A DNA stretch of 64,000 nucleotides from NCBI GenBank assembly GCA_033060915.1, contig CM065388.1:22583501-22647500 (forward strand), read 5' to 3'. The notes under the pieces were generated by a model. It was not told the origin of the DNA. It was given only the letters and a program-made list of their open reading frames with translations, and searched no databases. Source of the DNA: Euryodendron excelsum. Taxonomy: Eukaryota; Streptophyta; Magnoliopsida; Ericales; Pentaphylacaceae. The position numbers and the translations under genes were made by a program. Below are positions 25,476 to 37,400 of the stretch, piece after piece; positions within the stretch are counted from its first letter, which is position 1; each line of letters opens with the position of its first letter.

Positions 25476-28400
25476 GGCTTTAAAGAGAGGGAACAAATAG
25501 ATATCCCAAGTCCTAACCCAAAATAGCCAGGACATAGCTACTGGTTTGGTTGAGATTTTGTTTGACAAAAATTATGACCCAACTCTCTTGCATTCTCATT
25601 CATAAACCTAATTAGATGGGTGAAAACTACATGTGAAGTTCAAGAGCTCCTTGGACATAAGCTAAGATACAGAGTGAACAATACTACCAATTAAGTAGCA
25701 CATAAACCACTTCTGGCATGATAACAAATCAATGTGTACCATTATCTGATAGTAGATTTAGGTAGAATGCCTCTAGTGCTCATGAATGTGTTTTGACAAT
25801 GATAATTTGAGCACATTACAGCCCAAGGATAGCCTCCAATTGGCTCAAGGAGGAACCTCAAAAGCTTCCCAAACATTTGGAAACTTTCAAGGCTGGTTTT
25901 CAAAATATCGTGAACATTGATCCTCTTCCAGTTGAATATTTCCAGCTTACACATTCAAGACCATGACCAGTGTAACCAAAAAATGCTAATAACTTAGCAA
26001 ATTTGTTTTAGAACAAATCCAAAACATGGTACACTTTCATTCCAAAACAGCCCATTTTGCAACCCAAAGCGATCCCAAAGTATTTCCCTACAAAGTTTTC
26101 CTTAGGAGGAAAACAATGAAATATAAATTTAGAGAGAGTGGAGTTTTGGCAGGATAAATTGTAAAACCATTAGGCAATAATTCTCCCAGAACTGTATTTG
26201 TATTTTGTACATTACTAATTTGAAGAATAATGAACAATAAATTGTTCCTAATTATAAAAGAAAACTACTCACACATCTAGAAGTACCTTATATTATAATA
26301 GCATGATCTTTACAAGGTTACCCCTAGTGTACCACATTTTAGAGCATGTGCGGCGTACCACGTTCCAATTCCCCTTCCTCAAACAAAATGATCCGCATTC
26401 CAGGTAACATACCGTGACACTTCAAAAACAGATCTAGACATTTCCCACACCTGGTCACAAGCCAATACTTAAAAACAACTGGATTAATCATTCTCCATCC
26501 ATTGACGCTCATAATATTGTTGAACTGAGCTGCCATGAGCCACACCTCAGCAAGGTGTCATGCTGACACATGCAGAAGCACCAGCAATATAACTTCTCTC
26601 TTTTAGTTGAAGCTTTGTGTATTGATATTATTTTAGTAAAGAGTTACAGTTTGATACTATAGCATCCAACATGCAATGTGATGCAGCACTTATAGCTTGG
26701 TTGAATAAGACATGTCCACTTCGGAAGCCTAAAACAAAACCTATAGGAACCCCACCCCACAAGAAGACTTTTTGGTCAAAATGCAAGTATCCTTGGTAGC
26801 CTTTTAGAGTCAACAATTTTAGTTCACATAGGGTTAGTTTACTGCTGGTTGCTTTTCTTCACATTTTCTTATTTATCAGAGAAATGGAGTTTTGGTATTT
26901 TTAGAATTGCTGGAAATGGGTTGTGGTTTATGTCCACTCATTATAATTGGGTCAACGAATGATTTTGGATACTTTATATAGTTTTTAGTCGGTCTAAAAT
27001 ATTCTAATTAGTAATGGTTTATTAGCTTTCTACTTTAAGTCAGTCCTTGTAGGAATAAGAGAACTACAACAGCCTATAAATCTGTACGTACTTATTCTAT
27101 TTTAGAGTTGAACTTTGGAGAATTTTGGTATTGTGTTCGTGATTTTGCTCAGCCCTTGCCAGGGTAAGCCTTTTTACTTCTTCTCTTTCTTTCCTTCTTC
27201 TTCCCCTTCTTCTCATGCAAGAAAGGTAGCCACTGGCCACTAGCCACTGTTCTCGGATTACAGTTCACATCCGAAGAACATTCCCCTTTTCAACCTTGAA
27301 AAACAACTGCATCAAGCCTAAACAAGCCCTAACACTTTATACCCTTTGACCATGAAATCCACACCATAATAGCATAAAATAGATGTTGTCCACATAATTC
27401 CTGCGGATAATCCCAAAAATCCTGCAACCTGCGACTTTAGAAAGTCCAGCCTAAACCAATATATTCAACCTATAAACCCAAGAACCCTTCTTTTACCACT
27501 TAGAATCTTAACCCCAGAATCCGTTCCTATCCTGAAGTCACCACAAATCCACTTGTGAGCTGCCTTTCCCAAACTGTCCTACATCGCCATGAGTCCTAAA
27601 AATCGATGTTTCAGACCCCCTTGAAAACTTGGCATACATGCAATGTGCCAAGAACATTTGTTCACATCACGAGTTGACACAAATAGCTGCAAATTTAATC
27701 AGAAAACGCGTCCCAAGGACCTAAAAAAGAGGAACGAGGAGTTTGACAGAGTAGAGGTGCAGAAGATCCAGGTGCTTGACTGCCTTGACTACATCTGGAT
27801 TTTAGACAACTTAGAAGTTTGCAAGGAAGAGAATACAAACAAGTTCAGGAGAACCACTGAAATGGAGACTAGTTGAAGGAAAAAATCCAGCTCCCTATGG
27901 CTTGAGGAGGGCAACAAGAATACTTGTTTTTTCATAGAATGGATAATGCCCATCATAGGAAACCTCATTGGGAGAATGAGAATTGATGGCAGGCTTTTAA
28001 TGGAGAAGGCCGACATTAGAATGGGGAATTGATGGCAGTCAAATGATCCATATTTCTAGTCATGCCAGGTAAAAGGAGGAATCAATGGCAAATAATGTTA
28101 GGAGGGTGGGCAATGATGTTTTTTCAGATTTGTCTTTGAGAAAGAATGTGCAAGATTGGGACCTGCTCAGTTGACTGCTCTTCTCGGCACCCTTTGCAAT
28201 CAAAGGACTACTATAGAAGCTTAGGACTCCCTATGCTGGACTCTTTCTAGCAATGGAAGGTTTGAGGTGAAGTCCTTCTATGCAACTTTATTTGGGGCTC
28301 CCTCTAAGGCTGTGTTTGAATCAAAGATTTGGTGATAGAAAAGTAAAGGAAATGGTAAAAGCCTAAGGCTCATCGGAATGTAGCTCATGATAAGATATTG

Positions 28401-31400
28401 ACCATCAACAACCCCATTAGGGGTCAGCAAGTTTCTGTTATCTAGTGTGACTTATGCAAGTGTGATTGTGAATTTGTTGCCCACATTCTTATTCATTGTT
28501 TGGTTGCTAGGAACATATGGGGGCTGATTTTGGGATCCTTTGGGTGTTCCCTAGGGATGTGTATGGAGCAATGCATAGTTCGTTAGGTGGTAGGGGTTGG
28601 AAAGCGGGGGTGGATGGCTTGGCTTTTGGCTCGGCCTTGTGTCTGATGTGGATTGCTGGGGGTGAGAGAATAGGCGGATAAGGGAAGGAGGATCCTTTGT
28701 TTATAGACTTAAAAGAGTTTTCTTTTTATCTATCCTGTATAGCTAGACTTCAGGGAGTGTCTCCTAGTCTGGACTAATATGTTGACTTTGTGGAATCTCG
28801 ACTTGTAAGTTCACAATTGGCTCTTTCGGTTCTTTAAAGAGTACAGGCCTTATTGTGATTTTCATAGAACATCATTGCTTAACCTACTTTTATAATCAGA
28901 CTGCCTCCCCTTTTAACACTGCTTAAATAAAATTACCTTTACTTATAAAAAATAAAAAATACAGTATTTACCAAGAGTACAAAGTTATCAGGTAACTGCT
29001 TGGACAGATTATTAAGAAATCAATGTCAAGCCAGAGAAGCTTTAAAATGTGGTCATGACTTCTAAGTCCTGCCAACATTGAACAAGGACTGAAACCCCTC
29101 AAAATTTCAGTTAAGGAAACCTCTAGAAACTTCTGAACAACTGTTAATATTTTAATAATAAAAAGTTCTATTACTATTGGGAACAGTGTTCCGTTTTGGC
29201 TTTCTCCTTTCATTTGTCTTTTTTCCCTTGGTGTTGGGGCCACACGGGCTACCCAGATATAAGTCTTAACTCCACTCAACTCACTCCAGTGACACGGAGT
29301 CTCCCTCCTCCCCCCCAACCCAAACAAAAAAAAAAAAAAAAAACAAACTTCTAAGTGTGGTAGAAACAGAAATCCTGTTTTGGTAGAAGTTAAATTTGGT
29401 CAAGACTGATATTTATGGAATAATTTATTGTGTCAAAAACTTCTTCAGCTAGTTATTGGGGCAATGACTTAGGAAGCATTTCACTTATACTTACCAAAGG
29501 CACACTCTTATGACATGTAGCTGATTTTCTCCTAATGCAAACTTCATAATGCTAGACATTTGTATCAACAAATTTTATAGTTGGCAGAAAAATAACACAA
29601 TCGTGGAAAGTATGACTTCAGACCGCACATTTGTGATCATGATAGGTATATCGATGCTATGCTAAATTTCAACGTTAAAGTAGGATAACTCTACATCCGC
29701 TGCTAATAAAATATAGGCTTATCAAACTAGATGTACCACATTTGACCTAATAGGTGACTGAACACACCCAACAAGAATTCCAATGGAAGGAAATCACAGC
29801 TCAGAATTAAGAGCCAAAGTCGTGTGGCAAAACTAGCAAAGATTCTTAAAAATAATAATAACAGAATTCACTTAGGTATCAGTGTAACCAACATTTTAAA
29901 ACAGACCTGGTCCTATCAACAGCAGATGCACCTGCCTGCCCCGCAAGTTGACGTTTCCATGCATATGCAACAACTGCACCATCTGGACAAACCAAAGGCA
30001 TGTGGAGACCCCATGAATTACTGCGCAACCGAAGTGCATCGGTAAGAACCCCAGAATTTTCCAACTGCCTTCCTAGCAAAAATAAGAAGACTTAAGATTT
30101 ATGGATGCAGTTAAAAAATAAATTAAGAAGACAAATGTATGGATGCTACCATACAACACTAAGAAACACGGGCACTAAAGTTGTACTACATACAGCAGTG
30201 TTAAATTTCTGAGTCTAACTTCCAAACTGCAGGAGACTGATTTTGCATGGGTTCTAGTTTGATAACTTCCTTTAAGCACATTTAATATATTATAATTTCC
30301 CCATTCATAGTCGTTTTCACGCTCTTCATAAAATCTACTTGTGCTTGTAGCATTCTCAACTTCATCACCACACTAGCAAATTGTCCATCTCTCCACAATG
30401 CTTCTTTAGGGACCTCATTCACAACATAAAATTATTTATTTCTAAATTTAAATTCCGCTCTCATGATTTGATTTTTGAAGCAATATCTTTCCTAGGGCAG
30501 TAATACAAACCAAGTAGTTGAAATTCAACTCAATTTTGGCTTGTCAAATACTATTCATCCACACTTGGTTTTTTAGGCATAATAAGACGACTCTATCTGT
30601 ACTCTTAAGCTTGTGATGTAGACAGGCCAGCTCAATCACTTGTCTTTGAGCTCGATCTGGCTCATGAGCATAACAAACAACTGAAAAAGACACTTAGCAA
30701 TAGATATTGCAGAAACTACTATTTTAGTATGTGGTGAAAGTTACCGCTAATCATGCCATACCTTTAGATGAGAAACAAAAGTACAAGGGGACCCAATCAA
30801 CATCCGTCTTTTCATTAATTCATTTTACAGCCATATCATTTTATCAATACTTATCTATATAAGCAAAAAGCTGTAAAACATGTTACATATGATGTGACAT
30901 GTTAACTTTCTAGCAAAAAGTTTGTTGACATGAGCCTGAATGACAGTTATTTACTTTAGACTTTTAATCTATGGACAAAATTATCCCCTTTTTTTTTCCA
31001 AATGAAAGTATCAAAACACACTTCTGCAATGATACACTATGAAAACAATCTCCAATTGAGCTTCAGCTGAGCTCGAGGACAACCAACTTTCAATGTGCGT
31101 AGCTTGAGCAATTAATTAATCAGCTCAACTCTTTTACACCCCTATTTTTTCTTTGATTTTTTTCTTAAAACAAGAAACTAAATATATTATACAAGCAAAC
31201 ATTGAGCACAAAAGTGAAGCACGAGAACTTCTTTCCACAGAGACCAAAAAAAAAATATTTTAGAGCACTGAGAAGTCTTTATAGGTAAACTCTTCCTAGA
31301 GAAGAAAATGGCCATTTAAAAGATCCCATGGTTAGCGAACCTTCTTGTTGAGGAATCAGCTATGCCATTGGCTCCTTTGTGCGCCCAACATAACTATATT

Positions 31401-34400
31401 TGTAAGGACCAAACAATCCATGATCTCTCTCCTCAAATGGCTGTAAACCTTACAATGACAAGGACAAGGAGTCACCCTCCACATGACAATGATGTATAAC
31501 GCATGAAAAGGGCTTCATACAAGCCTTTCAAAAGAGCTGCAATTTCTACGTTGTTTCCATATCATGTAGTTGCTTGATTATAAAAGGCAGACAAGTGTTT
31601 ACCATTATGATCCTACAAAATGCCACCAATTCGAAGTTGGTCCACGTCTCCTCAATAGCATCCACCAAAACAAAGATTGATTTTTTATTATGGTATTCCA
31701 AGTCCTGGGAGCTCCCATACTATGGGAGTCTGGCTGTGACATTGATCTCATCCTCCACTACAAAGGTGAATTCCTTCAACTTCTATAGTTACCAAAGGCA
31801 ATATAAGGCAAAAAGACATCTTCGTATTTCTTTTCATTAGCTCTTTGACTCCACAATTCAAGCATTCCTCTCAAACCAGGCAACCAAAATGATGTCAAGA
31901 ATAGCACAAGAATTTTGCCTATGTTACCATACCGAAAGCCGCAGCAATATACAAAAATAAAGCAATCAGGAATCTAGAATAGGATTCAATCTGCTGAGCC
32001 CAGCAAAAACAAAACTCCTCTGCCACATAGAACAAGACACCAACAACATCTGCCACACAGAATAAGACACCAAACAGTAACTAAACTACTGGTCCATTAT
32101 GTCACTGGAGTTTTTGCATAAGGGCGCACCCTAAGAAGCATGGACACGGACATGTACATGACACGACATGGACACACTGACACGGCAATATTCAAAATAT
32201 GTTGGACACGACATGACAGGGACACGGCAAAATTATATATTTTATGTATTTTTCATAGATCATATATAAAACTTTTTACTCAAAGATAATGCAGAATAAC
32301 ACTAATAAAAATTAAAAACCATGTACTCTACAGTTTTAACATCAAATTAGGTATAAAATCACATTAGTTTTATTTTAGAATTGGATTTTAATTTTTTTTT
32401 TTTTCAAACTTGTGACGTATTTAATGTGTAAATGATGGATACAGGTGTCCAAGTGTTGAACACACATGCCCCTATGTATCCCAAAAGTGTTCGATTCTAA
32501 AAAAATAAAAAGATACATGTGGATGCATGTCTGACACGTCTTGGGGGAGTGTCCGAGGAGTGTCGTGTTCGACACGGACACAACACCTTCTTAAAAGTGT
32601 CCGAGCTTCTTAGGGTGCACCTGTTAGGCTAGGAGCCTTGTGTGATCTTCTCAACATCAACAACTAACAACGACTAACCTTTTACCAAGCCACAAAACAG
32701 CCCAAGGCCTTAACCTTGAGGGGATTTTAAACATTCAACCTGTTTTGATGGATGGAGACAGAAAAGTGAGTCATTGGTGACAAGAAGCTGGGAATAAAAT
32801 ATAGAAAAGTTAAATTTCAAAGAAAAAGAATCATTTTAACTAGCTACAATATTATAGGGAGGTCTCTCGTTGAGGGGCAGTCCAAGCCAACTTTTGGGAG
32901 TCTTCTCCCATTTGTTTCAAAGGCAGTCAGTTTGGTGGTATAATCAGTCAATTTATCTGTCATTAGCTTACATGCAGAACCAGCACAAGTTCAAATGGCG
33001 TTATGGTATGTATCTATGTTAAATGGACTCGGGTGCGGTTGTTGGGTGCTGATACATGCCTAAGTGACGAACTCATCCAATGACACAGGGACACTAAAAA
33101 ATATACATGTTTCTTTTATTTTATAAGAGAAAATAGTGTTTACACAGTGCTTTAATACATTTCATGCATAATTTGGATTGACCAATTTGCATTTAACAAC
33201 CCAAGCCACCCTCAACCTTTGTACAATTGACCAATTTGCATTTAACTAGGTGTCCCACACCACATCAAAGAAAATCCATCTGAGTTTGTTTAATCCTACT
33301 CGTTATGAGAACAAGGGCTCTCAAGAAAGAAAGATTGTAAATAGGGCTCCTAGCTAGATAAGATTAAACTAGAATTTAGAGCTGACCTGCACGACAGTTT
33401 GAATAACTTTTTCTACCAATCTAGAAGCACCAACCACTCTAGTAATAAACTAGGTATCGCGTTGCATTTCATTCCTTCAGCATTATATGCCTTCAAGTGA
33501 GCATGTTCCATGCTTTATAAAGTGCATACTTATATGGCTTGTGCTTATGTGCTATCCCTTTTTTGTAGCATGATTTGAGTACAAGAATACTTAAAAGGCT
33601 TAATCAAGGTGCTTAGTCAAAGAATGATTATTGTTATGTTGTTGAGCTTATGTGAAGGTTAATCATGATTAATTAAGGTCAAGTAAGATTAATTAACGTG
33701 AGATTGATTAATTACTTCTAAGCATGATAAACTAAGTAAATATGATTAATTTTAACAAAGTAAACATGATTAACTAAGCTAACCCACTTGATTAGTGTAA
33801 AAGATGACTCATCACTTGGTGTTGTGGGAATGTGTTACTTCATGCTTAGAGGGGTACCTCACCCCTTTGCATGCAAGGTATGTCTTGCTAGCACTTTATA
33901 AGAAATATGTCAACATATAACAAGAATATGAGGGTTGCTTGTGCTGGAGTTCTGTTGTTTGGGGGGAGAGAGAGAGAGAGAGAGAGAGAGCTCTACGAGG
34001 ATTGCAACAAAACTTGATTCAAGGTATGAAATACAATCTTATGTTTAGATTCTTGAAAATAATCGGTTTAAATTCTTTTATAATGATCATATGCCAAAAT
34101 TTATGAACCTAGACCTAGATTTATGATATGAAGGATCTATGTCTACGTTGAGATTTTTGTAGACCAACGTCTTTAATTGTTTCATGGTATTTAAATGTGA
34201 GATTTGAGTATGTCATAACTTCATGTGTCTAGTTTGTGACCTAAAGGTTGGAGTGGAACCTTAAGTTGCCCAAATTGAGTTATGGTAAAAGTAGTTTTGA
34301 TTCAGACTTGAACTAACAAACCAGCGTTGCCTACTAGATGGTCACCTCAAGTGAACCATTGCAGTTGACCCATAATTCAAACCCAGCATAGTCCATTGGA

Positions 34401-37400
34401 TGCCTCACTAGATAGGCCACTCAAACGAGATAGTACAGTGTTGCTCACTAGAAGCACATGGATGGGCCACAGTGGACTACTACATTTTTTAAATGGACTT
34501 AGAAAGACATGTTTAATGGGCTGTTGTGTTGCATGTGATTACAATGTATGCTCCCATTGTAAAGGATTATTATTATTGTTAATATCGAGAGAGCGAGAGA
34601 TTACTGAAAACTTTAAAGACTTGGGGTGAGTAAAAGGGTGCTTGGAACAAACTCTCAATTATGCTTCATTTAATGCCTTAACTTTCAAATGCAACTATTG
34701 GTTGCCGATTTTTGTGCCAGTTGTCACAGCTTGCCAAACGGAAGAAGCGGCAACGAGGGCGTCACCAAATTTAGTGGGGGAGAATATCATGGCCAGCCAA
34801 ATTAGAACACCATGGAGGCCCATTCAGATGCCAAAATGGCAGCACAAACCTATACAGCATTCCGGACATGAGCATCCTAGAAAATTCTAAAGAATACTAT
34901 AAGATTCTAGAAGGATCTAGAAGCTTCCACGATATTCTAAAATAATCTAGAATATTCTAAAAAAGGGAAGAGGGAAAGCTTCTAGAATATTAGAGAAAGT
35001 TCTAAAATGTTGTAGAACATTCTAAAAGGTTATGGAATATTATAAGGTTTCAGAACCTTTCACACAAAGAGGCCACACAAGTCTAAATCCTTCTAGGCCA
35101 TTCATGGACATTTCATCACATGGAGTATTTGGAGAGAATTCTAGACTTTTCCTCACATGTGTAAATATAGGAAGCATGTGGGAGCTTTTAGAATGGGAGG
35201 AGTCTTCCTTGAGAAGCTTTGTATATAAATATCTTAAATATTTGTATAGAATTCTCTAGAGAGTCAATCTACATCGTTGGATTAAGTTGATCCTCACTGT
35301 CCATTGAGGAAGTAAGCAACTATAAATAGATAGAGGCATTCATTTATAAGCATCAAGTTCTCAATTCAAGCAAAGCATTCTCCAACTTCTCTTCTAAGCT
35401 CTCTTACTCTTTGTTGCACATTTCTTAGCCTTTCTTTCAGTTGCTCTTAGGCTTACTTAGCAACTTTTGGGCACAAATTGTCTAAGACCGTTGTGGTGTT
35501 CAAGTATTAAGCCCATGACAATTAGTATCAGAGCAATCTAACTCGTGATACGATTCTACGTCAAGCGCTCAGGTGGAATAGGCATAGTGGTACGACCCGC
35601 AACGGGAGTGTTGCGGATTCAGGTGAGAAAGTATGTCACGATTTCACATCGGATAGAAGGAGGGAGGTCTTGGGCCAAATAAAATGGATAGTCAGCACCA
35701 CCTAATAGCTTAAGTTTTTGGGTTAGATAACAAGCGCCCGACCCGTGACAAATGATACCAACTGTCACAGGGTTAAAGCTTGAACACCACAACCTGTGCG
35801 ATCTTAAACAACTTGTACCCAAAAATTGTTAAGTAAACCTAAGAGCAACCGAAAAAAAGGCTAAGAAAGAAATGTGCAACAAAGAGTAAGTGAGCTGGGA
35901 AGAGAGAGTTGGAGAATGTTTTGCTTGAATTGAGAACTTGATGCTTACAACTGCATGCCTCCACCTATTTATAGTTGCCCACCTTCTCAATGGACAGTGA
36001 GGATTAACTTGATCCAACGGTAGAGATTGACTCTTTAGAGAATTCTATACAAATATCTAAGATATTTATATACAAAACTTCTTAAGAAAGCCTCCTCCCA
36101 TTCTAGAAGCTCCTACACACTTCTTATATTTACACATGTGAAGAAAAGTCTATAACCCTTTCCAAAAGCTCCATGTGATGAAATGCTGATGAATGGCCTA
36201 AAAGGATATAGACTTGTGTGGTTTCTTTGTGTGGAAGGTTCTAGAACCTTATAATATTCCATAAACTTCTAGAATATTTTAAAACATTTTAGAACCTTCC
36301 CCAATATTCTAGAATATTCTAGACCTTCTTAGAATATTCTAGATTATTCTAGAACATCCTGGAAGCTTCTAGATTCTTCTAGAATTTTATAGTATTCTCC
36401 GGAATTTTCTAAGATGCCCATGTCCAGAACGCCATATAGGCTTGTGTTGCCATTTTGGCATCCGAATGGGCCTCCATAGTACTCCAATTTGGCGGGCCCT
36501 GACACAGTGCAATAAGAAGTTGCGCCTATCGATTCAATGCTCTGGTGGATCATACTGCGGAGGTCTTACACCAAGTGCATGCATGATTATGCTCTTATAT
36601 AGTCACAAATGTTATTCATAAACCCATAAACACATATATATCTACTATTTAGAAATGTGACTGAAAAGATACTATGTGCCATGCTAAAAGAGGGGTCTTA
36701 GATCAAGTTGAGATACACCAATTGAGTTATGATGATGATTCGAGGAAATGTCCCTTACCCCCTTGTGTTATTCTAATTCGCCACGTGGATAAATTTAATA
36801 TGTATCATGATAGTACAAATAATCCTATTTAGTCAAGGCCTATGTTACATAAACTTTTCTAAATTTGTGAAAATCACGTGTCAAACACTCGACACTTAGC
36901 AAAGGGTATGGTTAATGTGTCCGATATTTTAATTGGATATACAACCAAAATAGTCATATAAATAGTCATAAGAATTCTATTTTATGCATAAAATGCTCTA
37001 TTTTAGTTTATGAAAACTATTTTACGTTTAAACAATCATAGAAGTATTTAAGAAATATGAAATCTAGTTGAGTCCTTATATTCTTGGACATGAAAATTAG
37101 ATGAATCTAAACACATACCCACATTCGAAACTTATACCCAAATCCATGTAACATAGGTCGAGGCCATGAGCACATTATGTACTATATTTTACAAAATTTT
37201 GATATGAGTGAGCATCTGATGCTTTTGAAAACGATGATGCCATCTTTTATTCTCATTTGATTGAGCATCTAATCTTTTAATGATAGCATCTAATGCTTTT
37301 GAATACAGGATATAATACTTTTGAATACAATGACTCTGGTATATTTCATGCTCTATCACCCATATTATAAATTTAGCTAGTTAGACCACCCTATTACCTT

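Larger units (their letters stand above)
25396..29906 (-). other. MED27 intron 2 with nested repeats
   Basis: About 4.5 kb. Next to the exon 3 acceptor lies a (GA)n tract (25424-25470). Further in are an inverted copy of the GTGGTACGCCACATG repeat (26225-26375) and an opposite-strand LINE (27690-28960). A stretch at 29200-29340 with CCACACGGGCTACCC and a long A run could be an old SINE, unproven. No independent gene is seen. Confidence 0.85.

Noticed and set aside
29200..29340. Second SINE on the plus strand
   Set aside because: A B-box-like word and A-run are present, but no A box and no target-site duplication could be found.
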